Of a stretch of DNA of 55,225 bases, positions 47,644 to 55,225 are shown in pieces. The stretch is from positions 1 to 55,225 of the IMG/VR virus record IMGVR_UViG_3300044675_002532; one strand, written 5' to 3'. How positions within the stretch are numbered: the first letter of the stretch is position 1; each line of letters begins with the position of its first letter. Source of the stretch: a virus. A program made the translations under genes and the position numbers. The notes beneath the pieces are model-generated. The model saw only the letters and a list, made by a program, of their open reading frames with translations. It was not told the DNA's origin and did no database searches.

Positions 47644-50099
47644 TAGTAGGTGCCTCCGCTAATAGTACCGGTAGCGTTCGTCAAATCGACCAATACGCCA
47701 CTTCCAATTGATCCGCCAGTAATTGAAACGCTGCTTGCATCTTGGACGGCCATTGTACCCAAACCGAGAGCAGTTCTAGCACCCGACTGGGTGGAAGCCC
47801 CCGTACCGCCGTTGGTGATGGCGAGCGTTCCTGCCATCGTAATCGTGCCGGAGCTAGTAACCGGACCGCCGCTAAAGGTCAGCCCAGTAATCCCGCCCGA
47901 GACATCAATGCTCGTAACCGTTCCGCCAGTACCCGTCGCAGCAATCGTAATGCTGCCGGTTGCGTTTGTGACCGTAACACCAGACCCCGCCGTCAAAGAC
48001 GCTAGGGTGTAGTTTGAGCCGTTACCGATCAACAACTGACCGTTGGTCGGAGCCGAAGACTGGCCCGTACCGCCATTCAGAACGCCAACCGGAGTATCCA
48101 GCGAGAACGTCGTCGCCGTCAGGCTTAACCCGTTGCCAGCGGTGTACACCTGCGAGTTGCTGAAGAGCGAGAACGTGATAGCCGTCGAGCCGAAGCTGAT
48201 GGTTCCGCTATTGGTGTTAACCCAAGCAGCGCCCTTGTTATTTGTGCCGCCAGTCGTGAAGAAGTAGCTACCCGCATCCAAACCGACTGTTGACTGCTCA
48301 ATGTAGGTGTCCGCATCCGAAGAGCGGGTCATTACGTACTGAGCAACGGTGCTGCCCGGATTTGTAACAACATACACGCCGTTACCAATCGGATTAGAGC
48401 AGTCTTGAATCAGCACTCGGATCGTCGAGGTTGCAACAGTACCGTCAATGACCAGCGTACCGGCAGCGACAGAAGTCAGCGTGGCGCTAACACCAGCCGT
48501 TCCGTTGTTGTACGTGTCGGTACGAGAAGATCCGGGCGAAGTCGATAGCACCACAGCTTCGTGGTAGTGAAGGCCCGTGCTGGCAAGATCATCCACATAC
48601 TGTTTGTTCGCAGCATCAGTGCCGGTATTCGGCGTGTTGACGTTGCTGATAACGCCAGAGGCATTTATCGTAATGACAGAGTTTTTGAGTAACTTGCCAG
48701 TACCACCATCAAACAGCGAGATTGCGCCGCTCGTTGCACCGGCAGGGCCAACCACATCTGCCGTAGAAGTGTTTGCAATGCTGAAGCTTGGATACGTTCC
48801 GGTTACGGAAATGTTAGTTCCGCTTGTCAGGGTAACCGTCTGATCCGGAGCGGTGTTGGTGACCGTGAAGCTTGGATACGTACCCGTGACCGAGATGGCG
48901 GTGCCATTAGTCAACGTAACCGTTTGATCCGGAGCGGTGTTGGCAATGCTGATTGAGCCAGTTGCGTTCGTGACGCTAATAGCCGTTCCAGCGGTAAGCG
49001 AAGCAAGCGTATACCCGCTGCCGTTGCCAATCAGTAACTGGCCATTCGTCGGAGTACCCGCAAGACCAGTACCACCTGCGCTAATGGCAAGCGTACCACC
49101 CAGCGTCAACGTACCAGCAGAGGTAATCGGACCACCGCTGACCGTCAGTCCAGTCGTACCACCAGATCCCTGAACGCTTGTGACCGTACCAGCACCCGCA
49201 ATCGCACCCCATTCAAAGGAGGAGCCGTTCCACTTCAAGAACGTATCGGCTGAAACTGGAGCAATAACAAAGCTCGTGGCATTTGTGCCGGACTGATAAA
49301 CGACTTGATTGGCTGAACCACCAAGCAATCGGCTCGCTGCATCAACCGTTAACGACGCGGCATTACTCCAAACCGGAGCAGAAGTGCCTGCTGCTAAAAG
49401 AATTTGGCCTGTTGAACCGACCGTCGTTAGATCAAAGTTGGTTCCGTTGCTGATAACAATAGCGCCAGCGACCGGCGACATATTTGCGCCTGTGCCGCCA
49501 CGACCCATCGGCAGAACGCCAGTCGTCTCAGTCGCATCCGACAAGTCCACCGCCGGGTGAACGTGATCATCACGCGCTGCATTAACGCCGGTACCAGCCG
49601 TTGCCGAGCCTAAGGGCTGAGGGGTGGCGCTTGAAAAGCTGATGGCCAGTGTGCGATCTGCACTGAGGTTTCCCCCTCCGGACAAACCAGTACCCGCAAC
49701 AACTTGGCGCGAATCCGGAACGTAGCCGCTAATGACCAGCGGGGCCGTGCTTAAAGAAGTGACACGACCTTTCGTGTTGACTGTGACGACAGGAACATTA
49801 GACCCATCGCCATACGTCCCGGCGCTTACACCTGTTGTATCAAGCTGCTGATCACCGATGCCACCATTGGCTACGGCAATCGTAATGTCCGCTGAAAGCG
49901 AACCACCCCCCGTCAGCCCCGTGCCCGCATTGATAATTCGCGAAGCCGGAACTTCGATGTTTCCTTGAATCTGACTGAACTGAACCTTGTAGGTCGTGCC
50001 AGAAATAACAATTGGAAAATAACCAGCCGGGTCCGCAACCGGAGCCTCGGGAAGCTGGCTGATCCGTGTGGGGATCAAATTTGTGGGGACGTTTGACAT
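47643..50099 (-). CDS. Long tail fibre with repeats
   Basis: 818 residues. Repeated modules include 'GTGLSGGGNLSADRTLAI', a 28-residue NTAPDQTVTLTNGTAISVTG-type unit in tandem, and two copies of 'PTNGQLLIGNGSGYTLASLTAG'. The end has GGTGASTQSGARTALGLG as in the 398-residue fibre. The first 50 residues, with TRISQLPEAPVADPAGYFPI, may attach to the tail. Likely main host-recognition shaft. It abuts the next fibre gene with a 1-base overlap. Confidence 0.8.
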   Translation of the reverse strand: MSNVPTNLIPTRISQLPEAPVADPAGYFPIVISGTTYKVQFSQIQGNIEVPASRIINAGTGLTGGGSLSADITIAVANGGIGDQQLDTTGVSAGTYGDGSNVPVVTVNTKGRVTSLSTAPLVISGYVPDSRQVVAGTGLSGGGNLSADRTLAISFSSATPQPLGSATAGTGVNAARDDHVHPAVDLSDATETTGVLPMGRGGTGANMSPVAGAIVISNGTNFDLTTVGSTGQILLAAGTSAPVWSNAASLTVDAASRLLGGSANQVVYQSGTNATSFVIAPVSADTFLKWNGSSFEWGAIAGAGTVTSVQGSGGTTGLTVSGGPITSAGTLTLGGTLAISAGGTGLAGTPTNGQLLIGNGSGYTLASLTAGTAISVTNATGSISIANTAPDQTVTLTNGTAISVTGTYPSFTVTNTAPDQTVTLTSGTNISVTGTYPSFSIANTSTADVVGPAGATSGAISLFDGGTGKLLKNSVITINASGVISNVNTPNTGTDAANKQYVDDLASTGLHYHEAVVLSTSPGSSRTDTYNNGTAGVSATLTSVAAGTLVIDGTVATSTIRVLIQDCSNPIGNGVYVVTNPGSTVAQYVMTRSSDADTYIEQSTVGLDAGSYFFTTGGTNNKGAAWVNTNSGTISFGSTAITFSLFSNSQVYTAGNGLSLTATTFSLDTPVGVLNGGTGQSSAPTNGQLLIGNGSNYTLASLTAGSGVTVTNATGSITIAATGTGGTVTSIDVSGGITGLTFSGGPVTSSGTITMAGTLAITNGGTGASTQSGARTALGLGTMAVQDASSVSITGGSIGSGVLVDLTNATGTISGGTY

Positions 50100-50104
50100 G
50101 CTTT

Positions 50105-50407
50105 TTACGGCTCCACGTAGTCATCAAAGTTTTCAGTAGTAACAAATGTGTTACCGTCTTCGCTAATCAAACCAGCCGGGTCAGTCGCAATCGGAACATC
50201 GGGTCGGACAAACGGCAGCGTAATGCGCTCAGTCTGTCGCGCTGGCAAACGATACGGATCTAGTTCATCCAGATCCTCTCTGCACACCCGAAGCCCCGGA
50301 TAGTTACGGTCCGGCATCAACTCAACAATCGGAAATTTCCGCGAACATCTGTCGCAGATCCCGATTCCAACAAAGGCCAGTCCACGAGTATCTAGGTACA
50401 GTCCCAT
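50105..50407 (-). CDS. Small late protein with zinc-ribbon-like motif
   Basis: 100 residues. CDRC (18-21) and a later Cys in RVCRED (about 40-45) lead into LDELDPYRLPARQTE. This pattern is common in small virion-associated proteins next to head-tail connector genes of aquatic phages. Probably structural. It ends 6 bases before the long fibre start. Confidence 0.55.
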   Translation of the reverse strand: MGLYLDTRGLAFVGIGICDRCSRKFPIVELMPDRNYPGLRVCREDLDELDPYRLPARQTERITLPFVRPDVPIATDPAGLISEDGNTFVTTENFDDYVEP

Positions 50408-50409
50408 GA

Positions 50410-51411
50410 TTATCTCGTATACGGCGAAATAAGCGGTGCCCAGTAAATCGGACTGTTGTCCCGCTCTTCGTTCTCGGCCTGAGCCAGCGCCTTCTCAGCC
50501 TTGGCTTCTAAGATCGGCATCAAGTTGGCATCCACTTCCGGAGTCTCTTCCGCAAGCTTAGAGGCCAGCATCGCAACAATCGCATCGAACCAACGCTGCG
50601 GAACATCCAGCTCCTGCGTCATTGTGCCGACATCCTGAATGTAGCGATGACGCCACAAAACAATCTGCTGAGTTGTCGCAGCCGCATTGGGTGCTGGCCA
50701 GAGACGCATCACCGGCTGGTCTAACTGACGGTCAAACCAGAACTGCAAAGGTCGGCCAAGGAAGTACTTGTTGGGCAGCGCCGTATAGTCATCACGATTC
50801 AATCGCGCTATAGGGATTTCTGTAGGCGTGTTCCCAAAATAGACATCCGTGGCCGATAAGGTACCGCTCGTAGCACGAACGCGGAAATAGTTGTTCGTGG
50901 TTGTGGAAACAAAGTCTACCCACAGCCACTCGCCTGCGACCTGAGTCGGGGCAGACGCTGATTGATATTGCTCAAGAGGTACCGATGTCCAAGTCACGCC
51001 GTCAGCAGACTGCTCGACAACGAACGGAACCGAGGTTGCACTCCACAGAATGCCCACCGTCGTTAACGTCGTTCCACCAGCAACTACCATCGTCACCGTG
51101 GTTGAGCTAGTCGTCTCGGTGCCCGTTACCTGAGTCAGAGTGCGCAGGTTGGTATTGAGAACGTCTACCGTACCCAAGGGCAGCGTCACTGCGCTGTTGC
51201 CCTCGTAGAGCGGCATAATCAGTTTCTCAATACACCAGAGCTGAACGCCCCGGTTAGCAAGGTTAGCCAGAATCAGGTAAAGCTGGTCGTTCGCAATGTC
51301 GATCATCTCAGAGGTGATCTGCTGCGCACCCAAACGACAACGCCTGTAGGCATGGTCAATGACCTGCCTAGTCGTGAATTGAGTTGTCGAAACTGTACCG
51401 GAAGTCGCCAT
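50410..51411 (-). CDS. Head-tail connector, P22 gp4-like
   Basis: 333 residues. N-terminal helices (RQVIDHAYRRCRLGAQQITSEMIDIANDQLYLILANLANRG, about 15-55) form the portal-binding part, a beta-sandwich insert lies at about 90-195, and LPNKYFLGRPLQFWFDRQLDQPVMRLWPAP (about 211-240) is a conserved connector motif. C-terminal helices follow. It probably joins the portal to the tail. A hairpin (51432-51453) stands in the leader. Confidence 0.65.
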   Translation of the reverse strand: MATSGTVSTTQFTTRQVIDHAYRRCRLGAQQITSEMIDIANDQLYLILANLANRGVQLWCIEKLIMPLYEGNSAVTLPLGTVDVLNTNLRTLTQVTGTETTSSTTVTMVVAGGTTLTTVGILWSATSVPFVVEQSADGVTWTSVPLEQYQSASAPTQVAGEWLWVDFVSTTTNNYFRVRATSGTLSATDVYFGNTPTEIPIARLNRDDYTALPNKYFLGRPLQFWFDRQLDQPVMRLWPAPNAAATTQQIVLWRHRYIQDVGTMTQELDVPQRWFDAIVAMLASKLAEETPEVDANLMPILEAKAEKALAQAENEERDNSPIYWAPLISPYTR

Positions 51412-51431
51412 CAGGGTCCCTCTTGCGCCAT

Positions 51432-51453
51432 GGTCTACTGCACCGAGCAGACC
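51432..51453 (-). promoter_or_regulatory. Leader hairpin upstream of the connector gene
   Basis: GGTCTGCT and AGTAGACC pair over 8 bp (one G-U) around a 6-nt loop in the 65-base gap between two late genes. It has no T-run and overlaps no gene, so it may affect mRNA processing or translation. No clear promoter was found in the gap. Confidence 0.4.
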
Positions 51454-51476
51454 CCTCTGACTACACGGAAGTTATT

Positions 51477-52940
51477 TTAGCACTTACCGCCGCCGTACAT
51501 CGCTTTACGTCCGTATGAAGGAACGCCGCCCTTGTTGAGCTTGGTCATCGGCTTGCCGGGGTGCATCGCACGCTCGTGCTTATGGACAGCCTTCTTCACC
51601 ATGGCCTTGTCCATCTTCACATCAGAGTGTTTAACCTTGCCGCCCTTAGCGTACTTGAGCATCTCGACTTTTTTGCGGGGCTTAAGGGATTGGTATGTAG
51701 GCACCGTGCTCTCGTCTTCCATATCCAAGCTTAAGCCCGGAGCATACTTCTCAGCGTGACGCGCCTTATCCAAAGCACGACGCTCCATGGCACGCTCTTT
51801 CGCCATACGACGACCCTTAGCAGCGGTGTAGCGAGTCTTTGGACCCTTGGACTCGTAAGCCATGTACTCGTCGCTGAAAATCTCGCCACCAGCGGCCTTC
51901 TTCGCAGCGCGAGCTTCCGACAGCGCAATCGCCATCGCTTGCTTCGGGTTCTTCACAACAGGACCCTTCTTGGAACCTGAGTGCAGCTTGCCCTCTTTGT
52001 ACTCGCGCATCACTTTGGCGATCTTCTCACCCTTCACTGCGCCGCCTTTTTTGAAGACCGGAACTAACCGCTGCTCAGGAGGCAGCTCAAACGGCAATAC
52101 TTCGGGCTGACGAACCGGAGCCGGAGCACGCATACGCATCGGAGCTTCGCGACGAGCAACGCCACGCATACCCGGACGCATAACCATGTCACGACGGTCG
52201 CCCATCATGGCGCGGCGGTTGCCAACGCGGTCTACTGGTTCACGACGCGGCCTATCATAAATACTGCGATCTTCCGGCATTAACAATTTACCAACAGCAC
52301 CACGCTGTTCCTGCGGGGAATAAAACGGCTCTTCCGGCAGCGGAGTCAAAGCGCCGATGGGCTGACCAATATCTTCGCGAGGAGCAGACTCGTACCTTTG
52401 CGGCAATCCGTCATACACTTGATTTAACAGTTCTGGCGGCAGTTGCGGTCTGTCGTACTCTTCCGGGACCATGCTCATTAATTTTATAGGCGATACACGC
52501 GGAGCAAATTCCCTAAACCCAATATCACCCGGATCTTTCATGCGAGTAGGAGGCACGTAATCCGGCTGGCCAGCATCCAGTTCTGCAACCGGACCACCCT
52601 CAGCGTAGCCCTCGTACTTGCCCTTGAAGCGACGAGCCGGAGCCAGATCCTTGCCGCGACCCGGAGGACGCTTAACCGGGAGAACATCCTTTTCCTTGCC
52701 CGGAACGTAACCGCCCTTCTCGTAACCTTGGCCCTTGCCGACCTTAGGCTTGGACTCCATCTTCGGAGCGCCACGCGCAGGAGCATTCGGCTTGGCACGA
52801 GCAGGCATTCCTTTGGCGGAATCCTTAGCCTTAGCCGGGAGCTTAGTTACATGACCGCCTTTGGCATAACGCTGAACGCTGCCCGAGTGGAAACCACCCG
52901 CAGACGGGAAAGAAAAATCTTTAACGTACTTAACGCCCAT
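51477..52940 (-). CDS. Basic virion-associated protein with Y-A-K-G-G repeats and DUF6496-like core
   Basis: 487 residues, Lys/Arg/Gly/Pro-rich. It carries at least seven elements of the form (Y/F)xxGGxV (for example RYAKGGHV, GYEKGGYV, GYAEGGPV, FKKGGAV, YAKGGKV). Near residues 305-345 is KIAKVMREYKEGKLHSGSKKGPVV, a segment I know as DUF6496. The rest is low-complexity. Probably a DNA- or capsid-associated virion protein. It lies between connector and fibre-like genes. Confidence 0.6.
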   Translation of the reverse strand: MGVKYVKDFSFPSAGGFHSGSVQRYAKGGHVTKLPAKAKDSAKGMPARAKPNAPARGAPKMESKPKVGKGQGYEKGGYVPGKEKDVLPVKRPPGRGKDLAPARRFKGKYEGYAEGGPVAELDAGQPDYVPPTRMKDPGDIGFREFAPRVSPIKLMSMVPEEYDRPQLPPELLNQVYDGLPQRYESAPREDIGQPIGALTPLPEEPFYSPQEQRGAVGKLLMPEDRSIYDRPRREPVDRVGNRRAMMGDRRDMVMRPGMRGVARREAPMRMRAPAPVRQPEVLPFELPPEQRLVPVFKKGGAVKGEKIAKVMREYKEGKLHSGSKKGPVVKNPKQAMAIALSEARAAKKAAGGEIFSDEYMAYESKGPKTRYTAAKGRRMAKERAMERRALDKARHAEKYAPGLSLDMEDESTVPTYQSLKPRKKVEMLKYAKGGKVKHSDVKMDKAMVKKAVHKHERAMHPGKPMTKLNKGGVPSYGRKAMYGGGKC

Positions 52941-52952
52941 GATGGTTTCCTC

Positions 52953-53276
52953 TTAACAATCCCATTTACGGAGAGACAACGCTTTGCGCGTCGGCCTGCC
53001 CTTGTCATCTTTCATTGGACCCGGCATTCCGGACATCCTCGCACAGAACGATCTGCGTCGTGCCGCTGCTTTCGGAGATTTCTTTGCTTGGCTCGCGCTA
53101 ACCGGCGGCTTCAAGTTCATCCCTTCACGCTTCGCACTGCGACGACCGGCTTCGTTCAAACCGCCTTCTGGATTCTTTCCAGCCTTGCGTTGCCAAGCGC
53201 CAGTTTTAAACGCACCACCGCCCTTAGCAAAGTTCTCAAAGTCTTCCCAGTCTTCCCAGTTACCGCGAATCTTCAT
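52953..53276 (-). CDS. Small basic protein, DUF6321-like
   Basis: 107 residues from the ATG at 53276; a GTG one codon upstream is also possible. KNPEGGLNEAGRRSAKREGMNLKPPV (about 33-58) and RSFCARMSGMPGPMKDDKGRPTRKALSLRKW (about 75-105) match a family often seen in aquatic phages (DUF6321-like). It also has FAKGG near the start. Basic and probably nucleic-acid or capsid bound. The start overlaps the previous stop. Confidence 0.65.
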   Translation of the reverse strand: MKIRGNWEDWEDFENFAKGGGAFKTGAWQRKAGKNPEGGLNEAGRRSAKREGMNLKPPVSASQAKKSPKAAARRRSFCARMSGMPGPMKDDKGRPTRKALSLRKWDC

Positions 53277-53971
53277 CACTTAATTCTCTGCATGTTGAAG
53301 ATAACAGAGGGGACTTCCGGAGCAGTTACGGTTGCAGACGAGTAATCCAAACTAACAGCGATATTGTTTGCAGACCAAACCAACTGTATGTAACTGCTAA
53401 CAGTCATTGACTCAAAGATAGTCACTTGAGCCAGTGTTTTACCACCATCCGCTACCTTAGGCACCGAAATAATGGATGCAGAGTTTGGAATGTTTGTTCC
53501 GTTTTTAGTGAACCAGAACGTCGATGTGTGGTTAGTACTGTCAGAGTTTGCAAACTGAATGCTGGCGTTGATTGAGTAAACACCCGCAGCAGCTACCGTA
53601 ACGTTTGTGCTGGAAGCAATCGTAATTCCAGCGTTAAAGTCGGCTGCGTTGTTCATCTGCACAACGTAAGCGACGTTAGCTGATGCGGCTGTTTGATCAA
53701 TGTGAGATTCAAACTGGCCAATAGCGCGATTCGTAATGGTGTTAAACGGAATTGCTCCCGCCGTTACCGAAAGCGAGTTAAAGCTACCTACGCCGTTGCT
53801 GATCGTGACCGACCCAAGCACACCGCCCGTGATGTTAAGAGAACTCCCAACATACGTTTTGATTTGCTGAGCCGATGCCTTAACTGACGAGGAAGACTGA
53901 ACGCATTCGAACAGCTCAGTCCCGCCAAGCGCAGTCGCTGCCGTAAGATCGGTGATCTTGATGTTAGCCAT
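53276..53971 (-). CDS. Fibre-like/knob protein
   Basis: 231 residues. MANIKITDLTAATALGGTELFECVQ (1-25), a short linker that resembles many fibre starts, and a C-terminal beta sandwich (about 90-228, with NAGITIASSTNVTVAAAGVYSINASIQF) that looks like a C1q/TNF-like trimeric knob. Probably a short fibre or decoration. It shares a base with the next gene. Confidence 0.6.
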   Translation of the reverse strand: MANIKITDLTAATALGGTELFECVQSSSSVKASAQQIKTYVGSSLNITGGVLGSVTISNGVGSFNSLSVTAGAIPFNTITNRAIGQFESHIDQTAASANVAYVVQMNNAADFNAGITIASSTNVTVAAAGVYSINASIQFANSDSTNHTSTFWFTKNGTNIPNSASIISVPKVADGGKTLAQVTIFESMTVSSYIQLVWSANNIAVSLDYSSATVTAPEVPSVIFNMQRIK

Positions 53972-53974
53972 TTA

Positions 53975-54604
53975 TCAGGCCGTCGATTGCTGAACGATTG
54001 TGAAGCGAACCGAGCCGTTGCCCGAATTAATCTTCAAGCGCACCGCTCGCATCAACGTGGTCGTAAATTGCGTTTCATCGCCGCTCGCTGCTGTCAGGCT
54101 CGCATTTGGGTGCGGAACCGCTAACTGCTGGATGCTCAGATCAAACGGATCTTCGTTCGTGTACTCAACCGAGTAGTTGACCGTACCGCTGGTCTTACCA
54201 GAGATGTTGGTCACTTGGTTCGGCGTGTAGATGTCGAGCGGAATCCACGACGTATACCCAGACACACCGTTGCCGATGCTGATGGTAGATGCCGCTGCTG
54301 CGCTTGACGTAATGCCGGTCACCGTCGCAAACGACAGCGAACCCGTCACCGTACCCGAAGCCGTCAGAGCCAGTGTCTCAACCTGAGACTGCCCCGCAGG
54401 ACCCGTACCGGTCACCACAAAGTTGATGGTAGAAGAGGCTGCGTTAGTTGCTGTCAAGACAGCCGGTACCGTCAACACGGCTACGCCGTTCGATACCAAC
54501 ACTCCATCCAACGTAATCGCTCCAGATACGCTCAGCGACTGGGCTGAAACGATACTGTCCGCATCTGCCGCCGGTTGTGATCTTGTAAAACTAATAGGAC
54601 GCAT
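53975..54604 (-). CDS. Hypothetical structural protein
   Basis: 209 residues. Thr/Ser/Val-rich, predicted all-beta, with two repeated-looking halves (about 25-100 and 105-205). The second half with SWIPLDIYTPNQVTNISGKTSGTVNYSVEYTNEDPF looks like a jelly-roll strand series. No membrane segment or enzyme motif. It lies after the terminator that ends the small capsid-adjacent gene. Possibly a head decoration or spike protein. Confidence 0.55.
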   Translation of the reverse strand: MRPISFTRSQPAADADSIVSAQSLSVSGAITLDGVLVSNGVAVLTVPAVLTATNAASSTINFVVTGTGPAGQSQVETLALTASGTVTGSLSFATVTGITSSAAAASTISIGNGVSGYTSWIPLDIYTPNQVTNISGKTSGTVNYSVEYTNEDPFDLSIQQLAVPHPNASLTAASGDETQFTTTLMRAVRLKINSGNGSVRFTIVQQSTA

Positions 54605-54636
54605 GGTTGCTTTCCCTCACAATCACATTGAGAAAA

Positions 54637-54652
54637 GGGGGCCGAAGCCCCC
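54637..54652 (-). terminator. Rho-independent terminator after the small capsid-adjacent gene
   Basis: Same 6-bp G/C stem and TTCG loop as at 337-352, followed on the minus strand by TTTTCTC. It lies 7 bases after the stop at 54659, giving the small gene a terminator on each side. Confidence 0.75.
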
Positions 54653-54658
54653 TCGTCA

Positions 54659-54892
54659 TTACGGCGTCAGGCTGCTGTACAGAGCGATGTAGAGCGTGGT
54701 GCTTCCAACGAGAACGGGAATGCGACCCGCCTGAGTGGCGACCGTGCCAGACACAGAACCGTTGGTGAGCTGAGTCGAACCAATCGTCAGCGTGCTGCAA
54801 ACAAGATTGGTGATGTTGGCCGAGTTAGAAAGGATGGTGCCAGAGAACCCATTCAGCGAGTTAACCGGCCCGGTAAAAGTTGTTGACGCCAT
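54659..54892 (-). CDS. Small capsid-adjacent protein, copy 2 (complete)
   Basis: 77 residues from the ATG at 54892, with AGGG about 10 bases upstream. STTFTGPVNSLNGFSGTIL, then TLTIGSTQLTNGSVSG and a hydrophobic C-terminal end; no known domain. The first copy at the left edge differs at residues about 3, 11, 20 and 21-29 but agrees exactly over the last 39 codons or so. As a separately promoted and terminated gene next to the capsid gene, a decoration or abundant virion protein is likely, but this is inference. Confidence 0.7.
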   Translation of the reverse strand: MASTTFTGPVNSLNGFSGTILSNSANITNLVCSTLTIGSTQLTNGSVSGTVATQAGRIPVLVGSTTLYIALYSSLTP

Positions 54893-54915
54893 TGCAATAC
54901 CCTCATGCACGAGTC

Positions 54916-54958
54916 GCTCATTAGTCTGTGCATCGTCCGCTAGGCCGGTCTAATGAGC
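54916..54958 (-). promoter_or_regulatory. Conserved 5'-UTR hairpin with covarying stem (copy 2)
   Basis: GCTCATTAG (54916-54924) pairs with CTAATGAGC (54950-54958) around the same 25-nt loop as copy 1, with two compensated pair changes relative to it. Confidence 0.75.
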
Positions 54959-54982
54959 TGGTTACACCTAGTCCTATTTTCT

Positions 54983-55010
54983 AGTTTAGGCTTTTCTATA
55001 ACGCCGTCAA
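54983..55010 (-). promoter_or_regulatory. Candidate promoter of the small capsid-adjacent gene, copy 2
   Basis: TTGACG (55005-55010) and TAAACT (54983-54988) on the minus strand, 16-bp spacer; the same as at 298-325. Confidence 0.5.
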
Positions 55011-55037
55011 GCAAAAAGAAAGGGGGCCGAAGCCCCC
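55011..55037 (-). terminator. Terminator after the major capsid gene, copy 2
   Basis: GGGGGC-TTCG-GCCCCC hairpin (55022-55037) and T-rich run on the minus strand, as at 325-352; the flanking bases differ. Confidence 0.75.
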
Positions 55038-55073
55038 CTTCTCCAGTCTTTTGGACTTATCCGCGTAAGCGGC

Positions 55074-55225
55074 TCAGACGCCGGGCGTACCAAACACCGT
55101 GCGCGGGTCGGTCCAGCCGAAAGCGTAACGCTCCGTGCTCTTGAAGCGCGTGGAGTCGGTTTCGAAGTCACCTTCCATGCTCTTCTCAAGGCCACGACGC
55201 ATCATCAGCTTCAAGCCTTCCGGAG
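55074..55225 (-). CDS. Major capsid protein C-terminus, copy 2 (truncated by window edge)
   Basis: The last 50 codons of the coat gene seen at 381-1295. The final 127 bases of the window match 406-532 exactly; between there and the stop, changes are synonymous (for example T, V, F, G, T, P and V codons all keep the amino acid). This is the same locus from another variant or a second gene copy; the former is more likely given the window-edge position. Confidence 0.85.
   Translation of the reverse strand, partial: PEGLKLMMRRGLEKSMEGDFETDSTRFKSTERYAFGWTDPRTVFGTPGV

Larger units (their letters stand above)
54688..55225. repeat. Diverged copy of positions 1-532 at the right end
   Basis: 54688-55225 (538 bases) corresponds to 1-532. 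The first 118 bases and the last 127 are identical; the middle differs by many substitutions, one codon and about 9 bases of spacing. It contains the small capsid-adjacent gene, its leader, the terminator and the end of the capsid gene. Confidence 0.9.

Noticed and set aside
1-55225. tRNA or rRNA genes
   Set aside because: No cloverleaf-like segment with a GTTCRA arm or rRNA-like sequence was recognised in the gaps between genes.

Overview
The window is essentially the whole genome of a tailed double-stranded DNA phage, probably podovirus-like. It has a large portal, TerL, a scaffold, an HK97-type capsid protein, long injected-protein-like genes including a lytic transglycosylase, P22 gp4/gp10-like connector candidates and several fibres, but no tape-measure, sheath or tube gene that I recognise. 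I see no rRNA, tRNA, integrase, transposase or CRISPR array. The host cannot be named. Sigma70-like promoters, AGGAG-type ribosome sites and a consensus DnaA box fit a Gram-negative bacterium, and several small gene families resemble those of uncultured aquatic phages. The two ends carry the same locus (1-532 and 54688-55225) in two diverged versions. The unit is therefore most likely circular or circularly permuted, about 54.69 kb, and the contig ends look like an unresolved strain-variant bubble.

Layout. (1) 1-9.2 kb, minus: capsid-side late genes, from TerL through small basic proteins, portal, a GroES-like protein, scaffold and decoration candidate to the major capsid protein, then a separately transcribed small protein. 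(2) 9.2-20.9 kb, plus: early/accessory genes in several short units, each behind a similar TTGC-type promoter. They start with a family-like unknown gene and a probable TerS (minus), then a candidate origin at about 11.5-11.85 kb, then many small proteins. Within these sits a sugar/methyl cassette: two methyltransferase-like proteins, two GT-A glycosyltransferases and a TPR-glycosyltransferase. (3) 20.9-23.9 kb, minus: primase-polymerase/helicase, RusA resolvase and a two-HTH regulator. (4) 24.0-28.8 kb, plus: Sak4-like annealing ATPase, DUF669-like protein, Cas4-like nuclease and SF2 helicase. (5) 28.8-54.9 kb, minus: phosphoesterase, injection/internal virion proteins, connectors, lysis genes, a sulfotransferase, tail fibres and head-tail proteins. 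This runs round the circle into the capsid genes.

How it works together. The early plus-strand units and the minus-strand primase unit diverge from a compact control region at 23.92-23.97 kb. There a near-palindrome sits between two promoters, and the regulator transcript is predicted to be leaderless, a layout resembling a lambdoid repressor switch although no integrase is present. Replication would rely on the Prim-Pol/helicase protein plus host polymerases, and recombination on Sak4, the Cas4-like nuclease, the helicase and RusA. Late genes run as one leftward block with a few internal promoters and UUCG-loop terminators. The most notable points are a hairpin upstream of the small capsid-adjacent gene that shows two compensatory base-pair changes between its two copies, a family of matching early promoters and leaders, the glycosyl/methyl/sulfo-transferase set, and a dense GGGWCCC cluster around the terminase genes.
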